64,000 nt of DNA from Streptomyces abyssomicinicus (GTDB lineage Bacteria; Actinomycetota; Actinomycetes; Streptomycetales; Streptomycetaceae): NCBI RefSeq assembly GCF_008974245.1, contig NZ_BBZI01000007.1:279895-343894 (forward strand), in the 5' to 3' direction. Made by a program: the position numbers and the translations under genes. The notes below the pieces were generated by a model. The model searched no databases, had not been told where the DNA came from, and saw nothing but the letters and a program-made list of their open reading frames with translations. Of the stretch, positions 1 to 7,438 are shown piece after piece (position 1 is the first letter of the stretch; every line of letters starts with the position of its first letter).

Positions 1-312
1 CTGCGCAACAGCGTCGTCCAGGACCGGATAGCCGAGGCCCTGGCGGGCGCCCCCGTCGTGGCCCGGCTGGAGGTGCTGGACCTGTCCATGGGCACCCTGT
101 CCGACGAGGGCGCCGCCGCCCTGCTGGCGGGCCAGCCGCTCACCCACCTGCGGAAGCTGGACCTGCACCACCACTTCGTGGGTGAGGAGCTCCGGACCCG
201 TCTCAAGGAGACCCTCGAACCGGCCGGTGTGGAACTCGACCTCGAGGAGGGCGGCGCCGAGTCCGACGAGGACGAGGACGGCGTCCGCCGCTACATCGCG
301 GTGGCCGAATGA
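1..312 (+). CDS. STM4015-family leucine-rich-repeat protein, C-terminal part (cut by window edge)
   Basis: Only the last 103 codons are visible; the gene enters from the left edge. The visible part has LRR-type spacing (LEVLDLSMG, LRKLDLHHH) followed by an acidic tail containing ESDEDEDG. It matches the end of the next gene almost position for position (LDLSMGTL, LLAGQPLTHLR, final RYxAVxE), so the two are tandem paralogues. Its stop overlaps the next start by four bases (ATGA), implying translational coupling. The family name comes from the Salmonella STM4011-STM4015 cluster; no biochemical function is known to me. LRR folds normally bind proteins, so a scaffold or substrate-recognition role is an inference. 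Confidence 0.75.
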   Translation: MRNSVVQDRIAEALAGAPVVARLEVLDLSMGTLSDEGAAALLAGQPLTHLRKLDLHHHFVGEELRTRLKETLEPAGVELDLEEGGAESDEDEDGVRRYIAVAE

Positions 313-1265
313 GCCCGGTCGTGGACCCGCGCTCCGGCCACCTGAGCCGCTTGCACGGCCTGCCGGTGTTCACGCTCCTCGCCCCCGGGCAGGGCGACGG
401 CCCCTTCCCTGCCGCGTCCACCGTGGCCTGGCGGGTGGCCGGTGAGGCGTGGGACGGAGCCTTCACACCCGTCTGGCGGAGGTTCCTCGACGAGGTGGCG
501 GTGGAGGAGGTCACCGCCCTGGTGATCGGCGCCTGGTGGGACGACGACCACACCACCGGCATCGCCTCCACCGTCGGCCGCCTGATCGAGGAGCGGCACC
601 GGTTCCCCGCCCTGCGCGCCCTCCAGCTCGCCGACGTGGTGGGAGAGGAGTCGGAGATCTCCTGGATCCGGCTCTGCGACCTCACACCGCTGCTCCACGC
701 CTTCCCGAGGCTGGAGAAGCTGGGCGTGCGCGGCGGGGACGACCTGGATCTCGAGCCGCTGCGCCACGAGGCGCTGCGGGAACTGCGCATCGAGTCGGGG
801 AACCTGCCGCGCCGGCCCGTCCAGGGGCTCGGCGGCTGCGAGCTGCCCGCGCTGGAGCACCTCGACATCTGGCTGGGTGCCGAGGAGTACGGCGCGGACA
901 CGACCGTGGAGGACCTGCTGCCACTCCTGCACCCGGGGGGCCGCCTGCCCGCGCTGCGCCACCTCGGCCTGGCGAACAGCGAGATCCAGGACGAGATCGC
1001 GGCCGCCGTCGCCGGAGCGCCCGTGGTGCCGCAACTGGAGTCGCTCGACCTGTCCATGGGCACGCTCGGCGACGAGGGCGGCTCCGCGCTCCTGGCCGGG
1101 CAGCCGCTCACCCATCTGCGCACCCTGGACCTCCGCCATCACTGCTTCAGCGATCCGATGACGGCGAGGATGCGCCTCGCCCTGGAGCCCTACGGCGTGC
1201 GGCTGCTGATGAGCCGTGTACCCGTCTTCACCGGGAACTGGCGGTATGTCGCCGTCTCGGAGTGA
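309..1265 (+). CDS. STM4015-family leucine-rich-repeat protein (second paralogue)
   Basis: A 318-residue cytoplasmic protein without signal peptide or membrane segment. The N-terminal half holds a conserved non-repeat region (WDGAFTPVWRRFLDEV, LVIGAWWDD); from about residue 95 on there are leucine-rich units (LRALQLADV, LRELRIESG, LEHLDIWLG, LRHLGLANS, LESLDLSMG, LRTLDLRHH). It starts in the stop codon of the preceding paralogue (ATGA overlap) and ends five bases before the GTG of the ATP-grasp gene, so it is part of one polycistronic unit with the four enzymes downstream. It lacks the acidic insert of the first copy. The role is unknown; as the only non-enzymatic member it could be the scaffold or the modified substrate of the cluster, which is inference. 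Confidence 0.8.
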   Translation: MSPVVDPRSGHLSRLHGLPVFTLLAPGQGDGPFPAASTVAWRVAGEAWDGAFTPVWRRFLDEVAVEEVTALVIGAWWDDDHTTGIASTVGRLIEERHRFPALRALQLADVVGEESEISWIRLCDLTPLLHAFPRLEKLGVRGGDDLDLEPLRHEALRELRIESGNLPRRPVQGLGGCELPALEHLDIWLGAEEYGADTTVEDLLPLLHPGGRLPALRHLGLANSEIQDEIAAAVAGAPVVPQLESLDLSMGTLGDEGGSALLAGQPLTHLRTLDLRHHCFSDPMTARMRLALEPYGVRLLMSRVPVFTGNWRYVAVSE

Positions 1266-1269
1266 CCAC

Positions 1270-2481
1270 GTGACCCGCTTCGCGGTGGTCGGCAACCCGG
1301 AGAACCGGCGGGTGGCCCTCTTCTCGGCCGCGGTGCGCGCCGCCGGGCTGCCCGGACCGCGGGTGGTGCCGTGGCTGGACGTCCTGCGCGCCGGCGGGGC
1401 GCGGTTCGGTGACGACGAGACCGTCCGGGTCGACTCGCCGGGAGAGAACCCGGACGTCGACCGGATGCTGCGGGACGTCACCGACCCCGCCCGGGTGGAG
1501 GGATCCGCGCGCTGGTACCGGCGGTTCACCGCCGCCGCCCGCACGCTGACCGGCGGCCACAGGCTCGACGACGCGGACGAACTCGCCGTCCTCTTCGACA
1601 AGCGCCGCTGCCACGCGGTCCTGCGCGAGGCCGGTGTCCCGGTGCCCGCGTCGCCGACCTCCGGGCCGGGCGCGGCGCCGGTCCGCGGCTGGGAGGACGT
1701 ACGCGCCCTGATGCGCGAGCACCGCCTGCCCCGGGTCTTCCTCAAGCTCGCCCACGGCTCCTCCGCCTCCGGAGTCCTGGCGATCGAGACGGCCTCCGGC
1801 GGCCGGATCCGCGCCACCACCTCGGTGGAGCGGGCGGACGACGGGCGGATGTTCAACTCCCTGCGGCTGCGGCGCCACCACGACGAGCGGGAGATCGCCG
1901 CCGTGGTCGACGCGCTGGCCCCCGACGGACTGCACCTCGAACGCTGGGTGCCCAAGGCGGCCGTCGGCGGCCGGACCTGCGACCTGCGGGTGGTGGTCGT
2001 CGCCGGACGGGCCACCCACGCCGTGGCCCGCACCAGCCGGTCGCCCATGACCAACCTCCACCTCGGCGGTGAGCGCGGCGACCTGGCCGCGGTCCGCGCC
2101 GCCGTCGAGACCGCCGGCGGCGACTGGGCCGGCCTGCTCGCCGTCTGCGAGCGGGCCGCCGCCTGCTTCCCGCGCACCCTGTGCGTGGGCGTCGACCTGT
2201 TGCCCGCCGTCGGCTGGCGCCGGTTCGCCGTCGGCGAGGTCAACGCCTTCGGTGATCTCCTGCCCCGGCTCACCGGGCTGCCCGGCAGCGGCGCCGAGGG
2301 TCTGGACACCTACGCCGCCCAGGTGCGCGCGGTCCTGCGCACCGACCCCGCCTCCGTACCACCGCACAGCCCGAGGAAGCTCCGCCATGCCGCCACAGAT
2401 CCCACCGCAGCCTCAGCCGTCGCAGTCCCCGCGGCCCCCACGGCCTCCCCAGGCCCCGCAGGATCCGCCGGCCGTGCCTGA
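1270..2481 (+). CDS. STM4014-family ATP-grasp-like protein
   Basis: About 403 residues from a GTG four bases after the upstream stop. An in-frame ATG at 1246 would overlap the LRR gene by 20 bases and is less likely. The order of elements suits an ATP-grasp ligase: an N-terminal alpha/beta region (RFAVVGNPENRR), DKRRCHAVLREAGVPVP, the nucleotide-binding lysine region RVFLKLAHGSSASGV, a DLRVVVVAGRA strand, and late acidic metal ligands in VGVDLLP and GEVNAFGDLLP. ATP-grasp enzymes form an acyl phosphate and join it to an amine or thiol; the substrate here is unknown. The C-terminal 35 residues are low-complexity Ala/Pro/Ser and lie in the overlap with the next gene, so the domain proper probably ends near base 2380. 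Confidence 0.75.
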   Translation: MTRFAVVGNPENRRVALFSAAVRAAGLPGPRVVPWLDVLRAGGARFGDDETVRVDSPGENPDVDRMLRDVTDPARVEGSARWYRRFTAAARTLTGGHRLDDADELAVLFDKRRCHAVLREAGVPVPASPTSGPGAAPVRGWEDVRALMREHRLPRVFLKLAHGSSASGVLAIETASGGRIRATTSVERADDGRMFNSLRLRRHHDEREIAAVVDALAPDGLHLERWVPKAAVGGRTCDLRVVVVAGRATHAVARTSRSPMTNLHLGGERGDLAAVRAAVETAGGDWAGLLAVCERAAACFPRTLCVGVDLLPAVGWRRFAVGEVNAFGDLLPRLTGLPGSGAEGLDTYAAQVRAVLRTDPASVPPHSPRKLRHAATDPTAASAVAVPAAPTASPGPAGSAGRA

Positions 2482-3301
2482 GCCGGACATGAACGAGATC
2501 GTCGGCAGCCACGACCTGCTGATGGTCACCCTGGACACGCTTCGGTACGACGTGGCCGTCGAACTGGCAGAGGCCGGGCGCATCCCGAACATCGCGCGCC
2601 ACCTCCCCGGCGGGCGGTGGGAGGAGCGGCACGCGCCGGGGAGCTTCACCTACGCCTCCCACCAGGCGATCTTCGCCGGTTTCCTCCCCACGCCGGCCCG
2701 GCCCGGCCCGCACCCGCGCCTGTTCGCCGCCCGGTTCGCGGGCAGCGAGACCACGGCCCCGCGCACCTTCGTGTACGACACGCCCGACCTGGTCTCCGGG
2801 CTGGCCGGGGCCGGCTACCACACGGTGTGCGTGGGCGGGGTCGGCTTCTTCAACCAGCAGGGCCCGCTGGGCTCCGTGCTGCCGGGACTCTTCGCCGAGT
2901 CGCACTGGGAGCCGGAGTTCGGAGTGCCCTCGCCGACCTCGTTCGAGGCGCAGGTGGCCTGCGCCGAGAAGGCGGTGGCCCGGCTGCCGCGGGAGCGGCG
3001 GCTCTTCCTCTTCCTCAACGTCTCGGCGCTGCACCAGCCCAACTGGTTCCACCTGCCCGGGGCCACCCCCGAGGACGGGGACACCCGGGCCAGCCACGCG
3101 GCCGCCCTGGAGTACGTCGACCGGCACATCGGCCGGCTCTTCGACGCCATGAGCAGCCGCCGCCGCTGCTTCGCCGTCGTCTGCTCCGACCACGGCACGG
3201 CCTACGGGGACGACGGCTGGACCGGACACCGCCTCGGCCACCCAGTGGTGTGGACCGTCCCCTACGCCCACTTCTTCCTCGACCACGACGAGGCCCGATG
3301 A
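2387..3301 (+). CDS. STM4013-family hydrolase (alkaline phosphatase/sulfatase fold)
   Basis: The core begins MNEIVGSHDLLMVTLDTLRYD; the DTLRYD segment is the first metal-binding motif of sulfatases and phosphodiesterases. APGSFTYASHQAIFAGFLP holds the probable Ser/Thr nucleophile, and CSDHGTAYGDDGWTGH the distal D-H-G...H metal ligands. Two starts are possible. ATG 2387 has a clear ribosome site (GAGGAAG, about 8 bases upstream) and adds a 34-residue Pro/Gln-rich leader, overlapping the ATP-grasp gene by 95 bases. ATG 2489 gives 270 residues starting at the core but lacks a ribosome site. I favour 2387 for translation. There is no signal peptide, so it acts in the cytoplasm, unlike most sulfatases. 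The next gene starts inside its stop (ATGA). Confidence 0.78.
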   Translation: MPPQIPPQPQPSQSPRPPRPPQAPQDPPAVPEPDMNEIVGSHDLLMVTLDTLRYDVAVELAEAGRIPNIARHLPGGRWEERHAPGSFTYASHQAIFAGFLPTPARPGPHPRLFAARFAGSETTAPRTFVYDTPDLVSGLAGAGYHTVCVGGVGFFNQQGPLGSVLPGLFAESHWEPEFGVPSPTSFEAQVACAEKAVARLPRERRLFLFLNVSALHQPNWFHLPGATPEDGDTRASHAAALEYVDRHIGRLFDAMSSRRRCFAVVCSDHGTAYGDDGWTGHRLGHPVVWTVPYAHFFLDHDEAR

Positions 3302-4650
3302 ACGCCCCCGCCCCCGCCCCCGCGGTTCCCCGCCCGTACAGCCAGTACGTCTACGCCTATCCCCACAAGACGGCCTACCGGCGCCTGACGCCCCGGCCCT
3401 CGCTGCGGGAGCTGTGGGCGGGGGAGCCCAAGGACGCCCTCTCGCTGTACCTGCACATCCCGTTCTGCGAGGTCCGCTGCGGCTTCTGCAACCTGTTCAC
3501 CCGGATCGGCGCCCCCGACGGGCTCACCGGCGCCTACCTTGACGCCCTGGACCGGCAGGCCACCGCCGTGCGCGAGGCGCTCGGCGACGGGGAGCCGGTG
3601 CGGTTCGCCACCGCCGCGTTCGGCGGCGGCACGCCCACCTTCCTGACCGCCGCCGAACTGGAGCGGCTCTGCGACATCGCCGAACGCCGCGCCGGCGTCG
3701 ACCTGCGGGCCGTCCCGCTCTCCGTGGAGGCCTCCCCGGCCACCGCCACGGCCGACCGGCTCGCCGTGCTCGCCGACCGCGGCGCCACCCGGCTCAGCCT
3801 GGGGGTGCAGAGCTTCGTCGACTCCGAGGCGCGCGCCGCCGTCCGGCCCCAGCGGCGGGCCGACGTCGAGGCGGCGCTCGGGCGGATCCGGGAGGCCCGG
3901 ATACCCGTCCTCAACATCGACCTCATCTACGGCATCGACGGCCAGACCGAACGGACCTGGACCGAGTCGCTGGACGCCGCGCTCGCCTGGGACCCCGAGG
4001 AGATCTACCTCTACCCCCTCTACGTCCGCCCGCTGACCGGTCTGGGACGGCTCGGCGCCGACGCGGACGCCGCCTGGGACCGCCACCGCCTCGCGCTCTA
4101 CCGCCAGGGCCGCGACCACCTGCGGGACCGCGGTTACGAGCAGCGGTCGATGCGCATGTTCCGCCGCGCCGACGCGCCCGCGACGGGCGAGGAGGACCAC
4201 GCCTGCCAGACGGACGGCATGATCGGCCTGGGCTGCGGAGCCCGGTCCTACACCCGCGGCCTGCACTACTCGTTCGACTACGCCGTCGACATGCGGCAGA
4301 TCCGCGCCATCGTCGACGACTACACCGCCCGTCCCGCCGAGGACTTCCGGTACGCCGAGTACGGCAGGGTGATCGACGGCGACGAGGCGCGTCGCCGTCA
4401 CCTGCTCCAGTCGCTGCTCCAGGCCGACGGGATGGAGCGGGCCGGCTACACCGCCCGGTTCGGCTCCGGCCCCGAGGCGGACTTCCCGGCCGAGCTGGCG
4501 CGGTTCGCCGAGAGGGGCTGGCTGGACGGCTCCGCGCCCGACGGGCTGCTGCGGCTCTCCGAGGAAGGGCTCGCCCACTCGGACGCACTGGGACCCGAAC
4601 TGTTCTCGCCGGCCGTCCGCGCCGCGATGGCCGCCTACGACGTGAAGTGA
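3298..4650 (+). CDS. STM4012-family radical SAM protein (HemN-like)
   Basis: A 450-residue protein resembling oxygen-independent coproporphyrinogen oxidase (HemN/HemW). The [4Fe-4S] motif is C57-x3-C61-x2-C64 in LHIPFCEVRCGFCNLF, the glycine-rich SAM site is FGGGTPTFL, and later HemN-type elements are SLGVQSFVD, NIDLIYGIDGQTE and IGLGCGARSY. The C-terminal third matches the HemN C-terminal domain region (YRQGRDHLRDRGYEQ). Being in a dedicated operon with a second radical SAM enzyme, an ATP-grasp protein and a hydrolase argues against a haem role and for modification of an unknown substrate. Translation is coupled to the upstream gene by ATGA. Confidence 0.85.
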   Translation: MNAPAPAPAVPRPYSQYVYAYPHKTAYRRLTPRPSLRELWAGEPKDALSLYLHIPFCEVRCGFCNLFTRIGAPDGLTGAYLDALDRQATAVREALGDGEPVRFATAAFGGGTPTFLTAAELERLCDIAERRAGVDLRAVPLSVEASPATATADRLAVLADRGATRLSLGVQSFVDSEARAAVRPQRRADVEAALGRIREARIPVLNIDLIYGIDGQTERTWTESLDAALAWDPEEIYLYPLYVRPLTGLGRLGADADAAWDRHRLALYRQGRDHLRDRGYEQRSMRMFRRADAPATGEEDHACQTDGMIGLGCGARSYTRGLHYSFDYAVDMRQIRAIVDDYTARPAEDFRYAEYGRVIDGDEARRRHLLQSLLQADGMERAGYTARFGSGPEADFPAELARFAERGWLDGSAPDGLLRLSEEGLAHSDALGPELFSPAVRAAMAAYDVK

Positions 4651-4660
4651 GCGGCCGCCG

Positions 4661-5551
4661 ATGGACCTGACACTCCTCTACCGGGGCCCGCTCGCCTCCT
4701 GCGACTACGACTGCCCCTACTGCCCCTTCGCCAAGCGGCGCGACACCCCCGAGCAACTGCGCGCCGACCGGGCGGCGCTGGAGCGGTTCGCCGACTGGGC
4801 GGCCACCCGGACCGAGGACACGCTGTCAATCCTCCTCACCCCCTGGGGCGAAGGCCTGGTGCGCTCCTGGTACCGCCGCGCCATGGTCCGGCTGTCCCGG
4901 CTGCCGCACGTCCGCCGCGTCGCCATCCAGACCAACCTCAGCTGCCGCACCGACTGGCTGGCCGAGGCGGACCTGGACACCCTCGCCCTGTGGTGCACCT
5001 ACCATCCCGGCCAGACGCCCTACGACCGCTTCCTGGCCAAGACGCACGACCTGGCGGCGCGCGGGGTCCGCTTCAGCGTGGGCGTGGTGGGCCTTCCGGA
5101 GCACCTGGAGCACGCCCGGCGGCTGCGCGCGGACCTCCCCGAGCGGGTGTACCTGTGGGTCAACGCGGCCGAGGGACACACCTATACCGACGCCGGGGCC
5201 GAACCGTGGACGGAGCTCGACCCGCTCTTCCCGTACAGCCGTCACCCGCACCGCAGCGCAGGCCTGCCCTGCCGGACGGGGGAGTCGGTGGTCTCCGTGG
5301 ACGGCGACGGGACGGTCCGCCGCTGCCACTTCGTCCGTGCGGAACTGGGCAACCTGTACGACGATTCCTTCCGTGCGGCTCTGCGGCCCCGTACCTGCCC
5401 GCTCGCGGTCTGCGACTGTCACATCGGCTACGTCCACCTGGAGACACTGCCGCTGTACGACGTCTTCGCGGGCGGGGTCCTGGAGCGGATTCCCGCCGAT
5501 GCCCCGTCACCACGCGTGCCGCAGGCCCTCGGAACACCACGGCGCTCTTGA
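4661..5551 (+). CDS. STM4011-family radical SAM protein
   Basis: A 296-residue radical SAM enzyme with the cluster motif right at the N-terminus (C14-x3-C18-x2-C21 in ASCDYDCPYCPF). A second cysteine-rich region near the C-terminus (LPCRTGESVVSVDGDG, RRCHFV, RTCPLAVCDCHIG) looks like a SPASM/Twitch-type auxiliary cluster site, common in enzymes that modify ribosomally made peptides. It starts ten bases after STM4012 and closes the operon; an 86-base gap with a new ribosome site separates it from the amidase gene. A peptide or protein substrate is the simplest inference, with the LRR paralogues as candidates; this is untested. Confidence 0.83.
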   Translation: MDLTLLYRGPLASCDYDCPYCPFAKRRDTPEQLRADRAALERFADWAATRTEDTLSILLTPWGEGLVRSWYRRAMVRLSRLPHVRRVAIQTNLSCRTDWLAEADLDTLALWCTYHPGQTPYDRFLAKTHDLAARGVRFSVGVVGLPEHLEHARRLRADLPERVYLWVNAAEGHTYTDAGAEPWTELDPLFPYSRHPHRSAGLPCRTGESVVSVDGDGTVRRCHFVRAELGNLYDDSFRAALRPRTCPLAVCDCHIGYVHLETLPLYDVFAGGVLERIPADAPSPRVPQALGTPRRS

Positions 5552-5637
5552 CGCGTGCATGACGGATCGGCTGGAGTGGTGCGCGCCACGCACGACATCG
5601 GCGGCCCCAGGGCCCGCTCCGGCGATCTGGAGGAACT

Positions 5638-7254
5638 GTGACCACACCAACGGCGCACCGGGCACGTACGGCGTTGTTCAGACGCACCGCCGTCCCCGCC
5701 CTGGGCGCGCTGCTCGCGGCCGCCCTGATGGTCACGGGCGCCCCCGCCGGCGTCGCGGCCCCGGACCGCGGCGCCGCGGACCACGGTGCCGCGGCCGAGG
5801 CGTCCGCCGGGCCGCTGGCCCGGGCCTTCGAACGGTCGGCCGCCGAGTACGGCGTGCCGCGCGACCTGCTGGTCGCCGTCGCCTACGGCGAGAGCCGCCT
5901 CGACGACCACGACGGCCGGCCCAGCCAGGCCAACGGCTACGGCGTGATGCACCTGGTCAGCAACCCGGACCACCGGACCCTGGAGCAGGCCGCCGGGCTC
6001 ACCGGCCTGTCCCCGGACCGGCTGCGTCAGGACACCGCCGCCAACATCCGCGGCGGCGCCGCCGTCCTGCGGGCCCTCGCCGACGAACGGGGCCTGAGCG
6101 CCGCCGACCGCCGGGACGCGGGGGCCTGGTACGAGGCCGTGGCCGCCTACGGCGGCGCCGAGGACGACGCGACCGCCCGGCTGTACGCCGACGCGGTCTA
6201 CGACTTCCTCGGCCAGGGCCTGGCCGCCCGCGCCGCGGGCGGCGAGACCTTGCGGGTCGCCCCCCGTCCGGTGGAGCCCGACCGGGGGAAGCTGGAGCGG
6301 GCCGCCGGGGACGAGTTCGGCATACAGAGCACCGACTACGCGCCGGCCCTGTGGGTCCCCGCGGACTCCTCCAACTTCACGGTGGGCCGCACCTCCGCCA
6401 TCACCCACGTGGTCGTGCACGTCACCCAGGGGTCGTACGCCGGGTCGATCAGCTGGTTCCAGAACCCCTCCTCCGACGTGAGCGCCCACTACACGATCCG
6501 CTCCTCGGACGGCCAGGTCACCCAGTCGGTCCGCGAGAAGGACACCGCCTGGCACGCCCGCTCCGGCAACCCCTACAGCGTGGGCATCGAGCACGAGGGG
6601 TACGTGAGCGAGCCCGCGTGGTTCACCGACGCCATGTACCGCTCGTCCGCCGCCCTCACCAAGCACCTCGCCGACCGCTACGGCATCCCCAAGGACCGCG
6701 CGCACATCGTCGGCCACGTCGAGGTGCCCGGCAACGACCACACCGACCCCGGGCCGTACTGGGACTGGTCGTACTACATGCAGCTGGTCGGCGGCTCGAA
6801 CTCCGGCGGCGAGGTCCGGCTCACCTTCCCGGCCTACACCTCGGTCAGCACCGGGTCCACGGGTGACCTCGTCCGCGCCGCCCAGTACCTGCTCAACCAG
6901 CAGGGGTACAACGCCGGCACGGCCGACGGGATCTTCGGTTCCGGCACGGCCGGCGCCGTGCGGTCCTTCCAGACCGCCAAGGGCCTCACCGCCGACGGCG
7001 TGGTCGGCAAGCGCACCTGGACCGCACTGCTCACCGCCGGAACCAGGCCCGTCCTCCAGCAGGGAAGCACGGGCGCCGCCGTGGAACGCCTGCAGCGAGG
7101 CCTCACCGCGGCGCTCGGACGGACGGTGGACGCCGACGGCGTCTTCGGCCCGGGCACGGACGCGGCGGTCCGGGAGTACCAGAGCAGCCGCACCCTGACC
7201 GTCGACGGCATCGTGGGCTCCGGCACGTGGGGAGCCCTCCAGGCCGGCCGCTGA
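5638..7254 (+). CDS. Secreted N-acetylmuramoyl-L-alanine amidase with transglycosylase-like and two peptidoglycan-binding domains
   Basis: 538 residues from a GTG preceded by GGAGGA at 5629. Residues 1-40 form a Sec signal peptide. Residues about 60-195 resemble a lysozyme/SLT fold (VAYGESRLDD with the catalytic-type Glu, NGYGVMHLV). Residues about 245-385 are an Amidase_2/PGRP zinc domain: HVVVHVTQG near 257, GIEHEGY, and GHVEVPGNDHTDPG near 358 with the late His/Asp ligands. Two PG_binding_1 repeats follow (about 400-462 and 468-536; DGIFGSGTAGAVRSFQ, DGVFGPGTDAAVREYQ). It would cut cell-wall peptide stems and perhaps glycan strands outside the cell. A strong terminator follows. Confidence 0.9.
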   Translation: MTTPTAHRARTALFRRTAVPALGALLAAALMVTGAPAGVAAPDRGAADHGAAAEASAGPLARAFERSAAEYGVPRDLLVAVAYGESRLDDHDGRPSQANGYGVMHLVSNPDHRTLEQAAGLTGLSPDRLRQDTAANIRGGAAVLRALADERGLSAADRRDAGAWYEAVAAYGGAEDDATARLYADAVYDFLGQGLAARAAGGETLRVAPRPVEPDRGKLERAAGDEFGIQSTDYAPALWVPADSSNFTVGRTSAITHVVVHVTQGSYAGSISWFQNPSSDVSAHYTIRSSDGQVTQSVREKDTAWHARSGNPYSVGIEHEGYVSEPAWFTDAMYRSSAALTKHLADRYGIPKDRAHIVGHVEVPGNDHTDPGPYWDWSYYMQLVGGSNSGGEVRLTFPAYTSVSTGSTGDLVRAAQYLLNQQGYNAGTADGIFGSGTAGAVRSFQTAKGLTADGVVGKRTWTALLTAGTRPVLQQGSTGAAVERLQRGLTAALGRTVDADGVFGPGTDAAVREYQSSRTLTVDGIVGSGTWGALQAGR

Positions 7255-7291
7255 CGCCCCGGACGCCCGCCCTCCCGCGGCTCCGCCCCGC

Positions 7292-7330
7292 CCCGTCACC
7301 CCCGCGCGCGTGCCGCGCGGGGGTGACGGG
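7292..7330 (+). terminator. Strong hairpin terminator after the amidase
   Basis: Perfect 17-bp inverted repeat (arms 7292-7308 and 7314-7330, arm CCCGTCACCCCCGCGCG) with a five-base loop and no T-run, typical of high-GC actinobacteria. Confidence 0.8.
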
Positions 7331-7438
7331 CTTTCCCGGCCCCTCACCCCACGAACCGGTGCCGGTCACGTAATCTTCACGGTTGCGGGCCGTTGTCGGA
7401 GAAACCCGTTGTCGGAGAAGCATGGAGGGGGCCGACCG

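Noticed and set aside
291..2309. A long minus-strand frame opposite the LRR and ATP-grasp genes
   Set aside because: Low-complexity Arg/Pro/Ser-rich translation, no domains, and a shadow of GC-rich codons on the plus strand.
3298..4650. hemN/hemW haem biosynthesis gene
   Set aside because: Motifs are HemN-like, but its place in the STM4011-4015 operon points to a different, unknown role.
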